A stretch of 64,000 bases of DNA from Charina bottae (Eukaryota > Chordata > Lepidosauria > Squamata > Charinaidae): NCBI GenBank assembly GCA_023362775.1, contig JALMGJ010000002.1:109849481-109913480 (forward strand), written 5' to 3'. Of this stretch, positions 22,897 through 33,640 are shown piece by piece; the first letter of the stretch is position 1, and every line of letters begins with the position of its first letter. Made by a program: the position numbers and the translations under genes. The notes under the pieces are model-generated. The model ran no database searches, had not been told where the DNA came from, and saw nothing but the letters and a program-made list of their open reading frames with translations.

Positions 22897-25559
22897 GGAT
22901 TAACTTTTTCTACCAAAATGAACTGCTACTCTAGGAACACTTGAGAATTATTCCATTTATTATTCATGAGTTCCAAAAGTGTGGAGGTGGACAATTTATT
23001 TATATGCCATCTTTCAGGGAGAGTTTTTGAGAGTGTGTGCAATCAAATATTTTACACATGATTAAAACAGTATCTTATTACAACAACAGCATAAAATCAG
23101 AGTAGTAAATACTTGTAATTATGCATTCCCTTTGTGCAATATGTTGTATTTCATTCAGTCCTTTCTCTGATTTTGGCAAATTAACTTTTATCAGCTGTTG
23201 ATGGGTTGAAGATATCACAAATGCATGCAAGTAAGTGCAAATGGTCCTTTTTAATTTCTAATAGTGACAAAAGAACCTTTCATCCAGTTAATCCACAGAA
23301 AATAGTATTTAGATCCCTGCTCAGTATGCATAGCACAGTGTTCATTTATAGCACATCAGAAGAAGCAAGAGCAAACAACAATGTTAAATGAAAATGTGCC
23401 TGGTGAGGTGTGAAAGTGAGGCAAAGGGCACTTCACACAAGTGGATTAATTTACAGGGTTTATTCAGGTTTGTGAGAAGGATAAATAAAACTTCATCAAG
23501 AATGTTGACCTGGAATAACAAACTGCAGCGTTCTGAAAGGACCAGATCAATCCCAGTATGTTATTAGTGGGTCTTTTATCAATCAACAATGTAAGAAGAG
23601 AGACTGAAAGTATCATAACATCTATGAAGGGAAGTTATTCCTTTCCTAACTAGTTGAAAACATTTGTCCACCACTCTCCATCTGATTAAGATTTTAGTTT
23701 GGACAACTGCCAGTTTGGGCAAATGCAATTAATAGGAACAAAACAGAGAGATGTTTTTGAAATAAATTCAGTTCCACAAGAGTTGAAAATGCCTCAGTGA
23801 TTTGTTTGTTTCTTTATGCTTTGCTGGAACAATATTTACTATGGAAAGAGGCACTCCCTCAAGTATTTGTTTCTCAAGGCATTACAGCTCAAAGGCAGAT
23901 GCCAACATATTTCCCTGGGCTAGGAATAAAACAGGTCCCTTTTGAATTTTTCTGCTAGAAAGAAACTGAGTGGCAAGCATTGGTGGAAGTGGGCAACTTG
24001 AGATGGAAAGTCATATATACTTTAGGCTAGTGAACTGATAAACCCCAATGATATCCCATAAGTCATGCTACTTCCAGGAATTTTCAGCAGACAAGTAAAA
24101 AAAGAGGCAGATGGAAAGAATCAATCTTGTCAGGTAATCTGGGATATATTAACACAAGAACACAAGGGGACCTCCATGGAGTTTGGGCATCTCTGAATCA
24201 CTGCAGCACACTATAATTTAGCCAATTTAATCCAGAAAATTTGGCCAATGATAGAGACTGGCAATCTCTGATAGCTGGGTTTTTGGAGGGACACACTGGG
24301 TAACATGATGGTGCAAAATCGATGGGGCTTTGTCCTGTATGGGAGAGGTTCCCCCCCCCAAGGATTATGATTTGCATTGTTGTGAATACATACTTTAAGT
24401 TGGAGTTCCCTGAGTTTAGGAAGGTCAATACCAAAATAGAGAATCTCCCAAGAAATTGTTGTGAGTTTTGTTTCTTGAAGTAGTTTATTTGGGAGCTTAT
24501 TGAGAGCTCTCATGATTGGATTTATTTATTATTGGAGTTGTACACTGCTTTTCTATTTGATAAGAAAGGTGACTAATCCTCTCACCAACCTTCTTCATTT
24601 AGCAGTTGGTTAGCACCTTCCACCTTGAACATTTCATCCCAGCCAGGCAGGAACATTTGCATTCCTACCAATATGGAGTTTGTTCAAATATTTACAGATA
24701 TTGCATTGGATGGCTGTGCTGGCTGCAAAAGGAAAGGGCTGATAATGCTTAACTGTATGAATAGCATTTATTAATATTACAACAGGAAAACAAACACAAA
24801 AAGCATTACCACCACTCACAGTTACTAATTTGCTAGGCTCTGCCAACAATACCAGTCTTTACAGGAAATAAGTACATTAGTAATCCACAAGGAAAACACA
24901 AGGGCCTCTGTTCTCCATACAAGCCAGTAGCAACAAGGAACAGGAGTATACAGAGTGCATACATATCCAAACCTCAACAAATTTTATATAAATTTGTTAT
25001 ATAAATTAAATAAATAAAATAAAATAAATAAAATCAAATTCTTATTTTCCCATGAACCTACCCATCCCATACATTGCTTTGACACTAAAATTAAGACACA
25101 AAACAACACACTTGAACTAAACTAGACTGGGGTGTGGTAATTTTTTTTCAGATTCAGATAGCCAGATATACTGTATATTGACCAGTTTCCCCAGCATCAT
25201 CCACAGCAGGAATACTCCATCTCCAAGACCCTAATAAGTCCTCAATCCTCTGTCTCTCAAAGCAGCAGCTTCAGATCCAGAATGGCTTCTTGGTGAGCCA
25301 TGTGCTCAGCTGCTCCTCCTGTTCCCTAGCATTCTGCTTCCAGATCACCCCATCCAGCTTCTCCTCCAGAGCTGAGCCAGTATATTCTCTCTAGTTGCTT
25401 CAACTAAAGAAAGGACCATTGTCCTGCTGAAAGTGATGCTTGATGGTGACCATAAATTCCATCTGAAGAGGGTCCTTTTCCTTCTACAAAGTGCTAGCAT
25501 CTACTGTCATTGTCTTTATAAGTCTTATGCAGCTTGCCAAATAATTAATGTCACTCTAC
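22897..25559. other. No recognised feature
   Basis: The largest stretch of apparently unique sequence in this half. A 100-codon minus-strand frame at 24211-24513 has no recognisable motif. An AAATA-rich run lies near 25000-25035. Confidence 0.4.
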
Positions 25560-26100
25560 TTCTACCTTGTAGTACTTCTCTGTGATGTTTATTTATTATT
25601 TATTTTATATTGATTGTGTTTTTTAGATATTTCCTATTTTGTATAGCTTTTAAATTTTTAATTATTGTAACCCGCCCAGAGTCCCTTGCATGGGAGATGG
25701 GCGGGGAATAAATTGAAATAATAAATAAATAAATAAAATGTTACTGAAACCTGAAAACTGCTTTTCCATGGTGGCACTGATGCTTTGGAACAGCCTCAGG
25801 CACCCTCCAGGTTGCTCCTCCAGAAAATGTTAAAAATAGAGTTATTTTGGAGGGCATTCTCTTAAGCTAAAGATAAAGATAAAGCACTGTAATGTCCTTT
25901 ATCTCTTTAGTTTTGTTTTCCATTTGTTAATGTTGTTCTTTTACTTGGTGTCGGGGGAAGGTTATGATGTTATTTGTTGTCATTTTAAACATACCATGGA
26001 TGTGTTAAGGTTTGGTTATAGTCTACACTACATAAACTGGTGAGAGTCATTAGACTGCAGTGGGGTATACATTTAACGAATACATAAATACATAAAATAT
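25560..26100 (+). mobile_element. CR1/L3-like LINE 3' ends, two adjacent fragments
   Basis: The first piece ends with ATTGTAACCCGCCCAGAGTC, GGGAGATGGGCGGGGAATAA and (AAATA)n at about 25740. The second starts with GTGGCACTGATGCTTTGGAA and includes AGTTATTTTGGAGGGC, features of CR1/L3-type 3' regions, and ends in ATAAATACATAAAA near 26098. Boundaries are approximate and no TSD was found. Confidence 0.45.
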
Positions 26101-27734
26101 TTAGATTAATAGAAATGCTTTGCATTGGTTGTGGGACTGAAGTTGGATTCTTCCACTCCCCTTCCTCCACCCACTGCTCACTGTTAGGCTCATCCAGACC
26201 ACCAATTTAATATGTTTTCTTCCTGTCTTTGAGTCAACAGGAAATTAGATTTATATAAAATGTGTTGCCCCAAGCTTTACTGTGCTTGGCAATGAGGCTG
26301 CCTTCACACAATTTAATGCTGGGTAGTTTCATGGCAGCGATTGGTGGATTTCCCATTGGGATGGGAAAACCACCACCAATCACTGACCATAGCTAACCCT
26401 GAGGCAGGCATTGGGAGTGCCTTTCACAAATAATTAGTGTTGATCATATGACAACTTGTACATGCATAATACACTAGATAGAGTCTGGTAAATATGCACA
26501 TAGAGTGACTTGGTTCAAGTGATTGCTCAACTATCAAGAGATCTGCAAGAGAAAGCCAATTCCCTTCCATGTGCAGATTTCTCTTGCTGGATAAGTATAC
26601 ATTTAATTGTTTCTGTGACTTTTGATCAGTTTTTCTTGAAATAAATTTTATTTTATTGCATACTTTTTGTGGCATATTTTGCCTTATACATTTTAGCTTT
26701 TATTGTTTCCTGTTCTTACTTCTTTAAATGAAGGAATGGGGGTTAGAAGTAATTCTCATTCATTCATTCATTCATTCATTCATTCATTCATTCATTCATT
26801 CCCTACCAGCTACCTTCTTTGCTTTAGTGCTTAAGTTCCCTAAACATCAGTTTACTATGAAAGGAGAACAGATGAACTAAGGGCAAATATATTCTGGGGA
26901 CAATTCAATCACATGCCAAAGGTGTAACAAGTTTTATGCCCAAAATCTCTCTTTTCACCTTTCATATATTTTTACTGGTCTCTTTCAACTTGAGCAAATG
27001 CTACCAATTTCTTAAAGATTATAGCACTATCTGAAAGACTGTCACAGTCATATTACTCACCAGGAGTTTGTTTTCTATTTTGATGGTAAAACAACTATTG
27101 GCCCAATATAAAGTAATTGATCTTAAAAGTGTTTCATTTGTCACTGTCACTCCTTTGGCAACATTGCAGCCAACTATAAAGGGCAGATTGGGGGGGGGGG
27201 GGAGGACAAAAATAATGAACAAGATTGTATGCTTTGAAAGGCTGAATTGCAGATTTACTGTAATGCAATATACTTCCAAAGTAAGTTAACCAGAGCCAGC
27301 ATTAAGGGGTGGAAATCATTAATTAAAGTGAATGCATAAGACTACGATCTTCATTCTGATACATTGCACTGTTGTTTCCACTGCTGTATGCATCTCACCA
27401 CGTTTGCTACAAGCAAAAAGAAAAAAGGTAATCTACATTGTACAGACTGTTATTTTCATAGTGCAAAAGTAGTTGACTTTCCCATCCATTTCTGCTGCTG
27501 CTGCTTCCTACATTCTTTTCCAAATTGCTGGGAAATTGTTCCAGAACAGATGTTGGGAAGGACTGCTGGGGAAAGGCATTCAATCCATTCATAGTGCCTG
27601 ATTGACTGGCATAAGGACACTGATGGATACAACCACAAGAAACTGAAAGCTAAAGATTAATGCTAAAAGTATTAGTGTTCATGCTTTTAAATGAACAAAA
27701 TGAATAATTATAACATTATTGTATTGGAGTATGA
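26101..27734. other. No recognised gene; contains a (CATT)n array
   Basis: Apart from the tetranucleotide array at 26757-26801 and a G-run near 27190, nothing is supportable. Confidence 0.4.
26757..26801. repeat. (CATT)n microsatellite
   Basis: About eleven consecutive CATT units. Confidence 0.95.
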
Positions 27735-27822
27735 AACCAAGTATTTTATTTATTTATTTGTCAAATTTATCACCGCCCATCTCTACAAAAGTAGACTCTA
27801 TTAAAAGTAGTAAGTATGCCCT
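27735..27822 (-). mobile_element. LINE 3' tail fragment
   Basis: On the minus strand: AGAGTCTACTTTTGTAGAGA, TGGGCGGTGATAAATTTG, then (AAATA)n. Same tail type as at 7.7 kb. Confidence 0.5.
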
Positions 27823-28574
27823 TACTATAGTTGTTCAAGTCATTTGTCAACAAGAAGCCTGCTTACTACTTCTCCATATATAATATAAGGCATTTCTAGA
27901 ATACAAAAGGCAGGAACTTTAGATTCCCTAAAATTTATACTAGGAGAAATTTGCCTTTTTGTAGTCAAACAAAAATGTGTAGTGGTTTCATCGAATCTGC
28001 TGCATGTCAGCAGTAATCTTTCTGTGATGATATGTTGCTTCTAATCAATTTTATTTTATTTCAGTATGCAGTTTATATCCCAACTGTTATAATATTGGCC
28101 TTAAAGTCGTTGCTATTCAATATAGCTCTACAGATTCCATGTTAAAGTGACACTTTAACCAGATTCACACTGATAGTAATATAGTCCATGAAGTTCACCC
28201 CCAACCCAAATAATATACAGAAAATCTAGGGGAGGGGCTGCAGACATGAAATGTGATTCTGCTTTGGCATTTATGTGACTTGCAGCTGCAACTCTTTTTA
28301 TTGTTGCAGTTGGACTTGGAAAGGCCAAGGGCCCATCTAGCCTTCTGTTTCTAGAGTGACCAACTCACTAACAGAAAACCCACAAGCAGGACATGAATGC
28401 AATAGCACCTTCTTCCTTGTGTTTTCCATTCTTAGTTTTAAAGAATCAAAGAGCTGGGATAAGCCATTTCACTACTGAGTCCATTTGCTAAGTGCAGGAA
28501 TCCTTCAATTAAAAGCCATTGAAGATTATTTTTAATCCAAAGGGAGGAAGGGACAGGGCATACCTATCTGTGAG
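27823..28574. other. No recognised feature
   Basis: Nothing supportable seen. Confidence 0.4.
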
Positions 28575-28668
28575 ATATTTTACTTACCAATCGAAGAGAA
28601 TATTTGTAGCTCAGGGTTGAACTGTGGACTCCTTGGTGCTCTCTGAGCCTTGTTATTTTCTTGCAGAT

Positions 28669-28699
28669 GTTTCATTGCCAGAGTAGGCAACATCTTCAG
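28669..28699 (-). ncRNA. Hammerhead-like ribozyme core D
   Basis: Minus strand: CTGAAGA, stem II TTGCC/GGCAA with loop TACTCT, then GAAAC. Confidence 0.7.
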
Positions 28700-28835
28700 T
28701 GTGAAAAGGGAGTGGGACTTGCTCTCACTCACAGCCCAATCAAGGAACTCCTAAGGAGAGACCAACACCTCCACCAACACAAGCAGGACAAGCCATGGTA
28801 TATAAACAGAGAGCAAGTCCCACTCCCTTTTTGCA

Positions 28836-28866
28836 CTGAAGATGTTGCCTAGTCTGGCAATGAAAC
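28836..28866 (+). ncRNA. Hammerhead-like ribozyme core E
   Basis: Plus strand: CTGAAGA at 28836-28842, stem II TTGCC/GGCAA with loop TAGTCT, then GAAAC at 28862-28866 followed by GTCTGC. Confidence 0.7.
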
Positions 28867-28921
28867 GTCTGCAAGAAAACAACAAGGCTCAGAGAGCACC
28901 AAGGACTCCATATTTTACTTA

Positions 28922-29427
28922 TTTTGTTTTGCATCTTTGGGCATACATTTTCCCCAATCTAACAGGAGAGACATTGTAAACTTTACTAGCATTTCTCCCA
29001 AAGGTTTCAACTGGTGATCTGCTGTCCACCAGGAGGCTGAATTTCCTTACACACCCTATTCTATATATTGTTAGCTCTTCAGCCCAGCTTAGAAAAATAT
29101 AAATAGAGAGGTGCTTTGGATATTACTCTAAGGCCCAGAAATACAGAATTTAGTAAAATTGTGTGAGAATATCCTGAAAACACAAGAATAGCTATGCAGC
29201 TGTGCAGTCTTGATTGGGAAAGCTTTAGTGAGAAATTCCCGTTTCAAACTCATTTCAATTCCCATTTCCCATCAATGATGGGAACTCATCTCAACTCAAC
29301 TCACCCAACTCCTACATATAACAAAGGATTTTTTAGGGGAAGACAATATAGTCAAGAAAAGAAACAAACAGATCATCAGATAAATCAGTCCAGAGTTCTT
29401 ACCTGAGGCACAAATGACCAGGCTCAA
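28922..29427. other. No recognised feature
   Basis: Nothing supportable seen. Confidence 0.4.
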
Positions 29428-29640
29428 ATTATCCTACATAGCTCTCTAGAGAAGGCTCTAATGCTGGGAAATGTGGAAGGAAAGAAAAGAAGAGGATGAC
29501 CAGCAGCAATGTGGATGGACTCAGTTGGTGATGGACGCATTGTTGGAAGACCTTAAGTTAGGAAGAGATCATCATGGAGAAAATCTATCTATGTGGTAGC
29601 TAAGAGTTGACAATAACTTGATGGCACATAATCAATGTGA
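29428..29640 (+). mobile_element. RTE-type LINE 3' end, a non-BovB family
   Basis: Broken frames read LMLGNVEGKKRRG (the basic segment near the C-terminus of RTE reverse transcriptases) and WMDSVGDG. The end is GCTAAGAGTTGACAATAACT followed by TGATGGCACATAATCAATG, a 3' end common in reptile genomes. Truncated 5' and degenerate. Confidence 0.6.
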
Positions 29641-30762
29641 TTGTATAAAAAAGATTATATGTGAGAGGTTTTGTTTTGTTTTGTTTTTGAGAAAGAAAGG
29701 TGAGAATCCAATGGAACACATGTCATGAATTGTGTAAATAGCGAAAGGAAGAAACAGATTTCTGTTCCTGTCCCAATAGAATTTTATGTACAAAGCCTAG
29801 TTGAGGGAAATGGGAAGAAAACAACACCAATTGAAGATTAATTCTAGTTCACTTCCTTGGATTACTCTAGTTATGGATTTTGCAATTTCAGCCCCAGTAA
29901 ATGTGTCTAGTTGTTCTGAAGTTAAAAAAAAAGTATGGGTCAACTTCAAATGCAACACCTAGAGAACAATTATTTGTGCTTATGGTACTGGAAATATGGC
30001 TTAAAACTATTTTCTTTTTGCCAAGCAATGGTATACTTCACTTCCAGTTTGAAGTTTATTTTGACAATATTTAAATGCAAAGAAGGATAAGGAGGAATTG
30101 CTGCAATAGAGAAACAGCTGTAAATTAAACCATTGTCAAATTTTCTGTAGACTGTGCACAGTTCAATTACTGCTCAGTTTAAACAGATTATTCTTTCATT
30201 AGCATGACAAGATATACACATGCTGATGAAGTATACAAAATAGTGGCCCCTTTAGGTATTGGCCAGGATGGGTTCATCCTGCTTTTGTTTAGGAAATACG
30301 TTTTCAGAATAATTTGTCACTGAGGGATGCCTCAATAGAATATGAGGATTTATATTCATGACAGGCTCATGTAATTTTCATGACTATTTTGTTTATGCAG
30401 ATCTATTTCATACTCCTCCCCCCCCCCAAATTATTTCTAACATGAACATAATATAATTACCAGAAAGGATTCCTAACTCTGGAATTCCTCAGCTTATGAA
30501 ATAAAGATTATTATTATCCATTCCTTAGTGCATTTGATGTTCCGTTGAAGATTCATAATTAGGATTATTATATGGTTCCTAACCCTGTGTGAGGTGGCTT
30601 GGCCTCTCCTTGATGAGTGGACTACCTCTTCAAAGTTCTGCTCAGCCTTAGTGATCACTATCACCTTCCCTATAACACTGGAAGAGAACTGAAGTACATT
30701 GATAAAATACAAACTTCTATCAATTTAATAGTGTTTAACCAGAGAGGAAACTGATTAATTCC
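29641..30762. other. No recognised feature
   Basis: AT-rich, with a (TTTTG)n run near 29671-29690. Confidence 0.4.
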
Positions 30763-31005
30763 TCAGAGAGGAATTGGCAACCGAGCAATTCGAAAGCATG
30801 CAAATGCAAGTAGAGGAATAGGTACCACTTCGGTAGGAAGGTAACAGCATTCCGTGCGCGTCATGCCGGCCACATGACCGTGGAAGCGTCTTCGGACAAC
30901 ACTGGCTCTTCGGCTAACAAACGGAGATGAGCACCAGCCCCTAGAGTCTGACACGACTGCACAAATGTGTGGGGAGACCCTTTACCCTTTTTAATCAGAG
31001 AGGAA
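30763..31005 (+). mobile_element. SINE, 5'-truncated (Sauria SINE-type)
   Basis: Plus-strand copy of the central and 3' regions, starting near GGCAACCGAGCAATTCG and ending CGACTGCACAAATGTGTGG then CCTTTACCCTTTTT. An 11-bp duplication, TCAGAGAGGAA, is at 30763-30773 and 30995-31005. The tRNA head is missing. Confidence 0.8.
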
Positions 31006-31195
31006 ACTCTCTGAGAACTGCCTTTTATTAAGCCGAAACCTTTTCTAGTTTGGCATTGCCTGCTTGAGCTGGCTGGCAAAACGTTCTCGGGCAGAAGAGT
31101 TTTTACATATCCTATGCTATCTGGTCTATATCTGAAAATAGCAGAGATGCTAGAGATCTAAGCCCTTCTCAGTTCAAAGCACGTTCTCCAACACT

Positions 31196-31435
31196 GAGCT
31201 ATAATCCCTTTTATGTGTCCCTATCTTGACTCCTGGTGACTTCCTGGACAAATCCCTGCAGTTTTATTGGCAGAATTTTCGGAAGTGGTTTGCCATTGCC
31301 TTCTTCCCAAGGCTGAGAGAGAGTGGCTGGACCAAGGTCACCCAGCTGGCTTTGGGCCTAAGACAGGTCTAGAACTCATGGTCTCCTGGTGTCTAGCCCA
31401 GGGTCTTTAACCACTACTACATTGTAAATGATTCA
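31196..31435 (-). mobile_element. tRNA-derived SINE, type 2, with RTE-like tail
   Basis: On the minus strand the head reads TAGTAGTGGTTAAAGACC (A box) and GAGTTCTAGACCTG (B-box position), then AAGCCAGCTGGGTGACCTTG. The tail differs from the copies at 36 and 60 kb: GAAGGCAATGGCAAACCACT, TGCCAATAAAACTGCAGGGA and ACCAGGAGTCAAGATAGGG. The last block looks like an RTE-type 3' end. The same head therefore occurs with two tails in this window. Confidence 0.65.
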
Positions 31436-31929
31436 GTCTCTTTCACAGCTAAGGCCATAGCAGAATTACCTATTCTCAGAGGAAGATGTGTATTGTTTCA
31501 CTGAATATTGTAAAGATTCTGGGATGAATCCTTCCAGGCAGGAGGCTCACTGAAAGCAGGGATTCATACAGAAGCATACCTAGATTCCTTTCAAAATGGA
31601 TACGGGCAGCTTACCGTGCAGCTGCACAGGCCTAGAAAAGAATGAGACTGTTTTATGAATTCAAAGAATGCATGTGGAAACATGTCTGTTGAAGGATTTT
31701 TGGAGGATTTGCACAGACCTAGTTAACAGAAAGCTTTCTAGAACAGAGTTGTCAAGTTGTCAAGTTTCAGTCATGTAAATCATGCAGTTGCAATATATTT
31801 TATATAAAAGAGAAAGGAATTCATTATGTTATCCATTGCTCAGCAAATGCACAAATCCCATGGCTTCAGTGTCATCACTGTATAAACTAGTATTTTAAAC
31901 AATTGAAGCTTCCCTTTATCAGCCTAGCA
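31436..31929. other. No recognised feature
   Basis: Nothing supportable seen. Confidence 0.4.
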
Positions 31930-31962
31930 CAGGGCTTTCCAAAGTGCCGCCGCTGGTGACAC
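31930..31962. mobile_element. Terminal fragment of the GC-rich hAT MITE
   Basis: The stretch begins CAGGGCTTTCCAAAGTGCCG and continues into GCCGCTGGTGACACA, matching the right end of the copy at 12.9-13.2 kb. The rest is absent. Confidence 0.65.
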
Positions 31963-33640
31963 ATTATTTCTGTAGATAATGTATTAATTCCTGTAGCTTC
32001 TGGATTGATAATGACCAGAGTGCTGGTATTTCATCAACTATAAAGAATTTCGGTATACTCACTAATTCTTTGTTTGATATTCTTTAAGTCAGTTATTGTC
32101 TGCCTATTGAGGTCCTTTAGCATACCAATTTAAGGTTGGAATCTCCTTCTGACTTTGGAGATCTTTTGGAAAACTTTCCTTGTTTTTCCATGTCTCCTTC
32201 CATCTTTAATGTCTTTACATATGTTGTTGTAATACTGCTTATTGTCTCTTCTAACAGCTCTCTAAAAAAATTTAAGTTCCTTCCTGAGATCTTTGTCTTT
32301 CTTGGATCTCTCCTCTCCTCTCCTCTCTCCTCGCCTCTCCTCGCCTCTCCTCGCCTCGCCTCGCCTCAGCAATTTCCATTTGTTCTGACACCCAGTTTGA
32401 TTTTTTTGGCTTCTTGCTCTTTTGCAATCTCTTTTCACATGCATCCTTAACAACTTCTTGGAGTTCATTCTGCAGTTCCTCTGGTTCCCTATCAATGAAA
32501 TTCAGGATTTAAAGTGATTCCTGACGGTGGGTATATTCTCAAGATCATATAATAGAAACTGGTAGGCTTTGTTCTTTTACTTTAGTTTGACTTGCAACTT
32601 GCACATGAGCAGTTCATGATCTGTTCCATAGTCAGCTCTTGGCCACATCTTAGATGTTTTAACTGAGCTCTTCCACCTCCTTGTACCAATAATATAGTCA
32701 ATTTGATTTCTGTATACTCCATCTGATGTTATCTATGTATTTATACATAGAATACAGTATTAGAGATGAAGAAATAATTGGATTGGCAGAAACTGGTAAG
32801 TCAATCTCCTGCTTCATTTCTGTTTCCTAGGTTATACAGTCCAACTATGTTTTCCCCCTTACTACAGTATTTCCCACTTTCCCAGTCTCCAACTATAAGC
32901 AGCACATATTGTTTTCATGTTCCATTGATTTCAGATTAAACTTGACCATAAAACTTATCAACCCCCTTCTGCATCAGTAGTTGGAGTATAAACTTGAATA
33001 AATGGTTGTCCACAAAGTCTAATTGATATTATTCGGTAATTGACTGCATTGTGTCCAAGTACTGTCTTTGCTATATCCTTCCTATCTATGAAAGCAATGT
33101 CATTATATTTTAGTTTTTCATGTCCTGAGCAGTAAATAGTGTGATCTTCTGACTGAAACTGTCCAAATCCAGTTGAATTTTTTTTCCTATATAGCAACAT
33201 CAGCAATTAGATATCCTGAAGGCTTTAATCTAGCTGTGCCATAAACAACATTAGTAGTCTGAAAGATCCTCAGCAACTCCTTAATAGTATGTTGTGTGCC
33301 ATCTACCTGAGATGCCCAACATCCAGCTTCAATTTGTCAGTCACAATGGCACAATGTAGATTTCTTGGTAAAACAGAGGAGTAGTTTGCCATTGCCTTCT
33401 CCCACACGGTATGAATTGATGCCTTTGCCATTGTTACTAAAGTAATCATCTGTCTCCAGCATCTTTCTATATCTCTGCTACCTGATATAGGTACATGCTT
33501 GCTTTAGCTGGGCTTCTGGGAGTATATAGTCTTGATGTACTCTCCCAACATTCTTTGCCCATCCCTTCCATGAACACTATCCCCCATTATCATGATGAAG
33601 TAGTATAGCAAGGCTTGAGGGGACCCTGGTAGTAAGCTAC
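31963..33640 (-). mobile_element. RTE LINE remnant, BovB-related but divergent
   Basis: Minus-strand, 5'-complete or nearly so, and 3'-truncated. The 82-codon frame at 32958-33206 carries the endonuclease segment TGFGQFQSEDHTIYCSGHEK, VLGHNAVNYRIISIRL and FIQVYTPTTDAEGG. The downstream frame (32262-32495) has KRLQKSKKPNWVSEQMEIAEA, the inter-domain region of RTE ORFs. The leader (about 33380-33640) includes GGAGAAGGCAATGGCAAACT. Multiple frameshifts and a microsatellite expansion interrupt the coding sequence. Confidence 0.75.
32312..32366. repeat. (CTCTC)n/(CTCGC)n microsatellite inside the RTE remnant
   Basis: Roughly eleven pentamer units, CTCCT then CTCGC, interrupt the RTE coding frame just after its EQMEIAEA segment. 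Confidence 0.9.

Larger units (their letters stand above)
28575..28921 (-). mobile_element. Penelope-like terminal element, family 2, head-to-head (12-bp TSD)
   Basis: A 323-bp insertion (28587-28909) is flanked by the 12-bp duplication ATATTTTACTTA at 28575-28586 and 28910-28921. Its left part is the minus-strand terminal segment of a second Penelope family (CTCTGAGAGCACCAAGG-type end). Its right part repeats that segment on the plus strand. The GAGCAAGTCCCACTCCC block next to each core is inverted too. No coding sequence is left. A hammerhead-like core sits in each arm. Confidence 0.85.

Noticed and set aside
23400..23560. Possible additional LTR (GGGTTTATTCAGG region)
   Set aside because: No matching second copy, no TG...CA boundary with a duplication could be found.
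24198..24513. 100-codon minus-strand frame as LINE ORF2 remnant
   Set aside because: Faint leucine-rich resemblance only; no motif of endonuclease or RT could be aligned.
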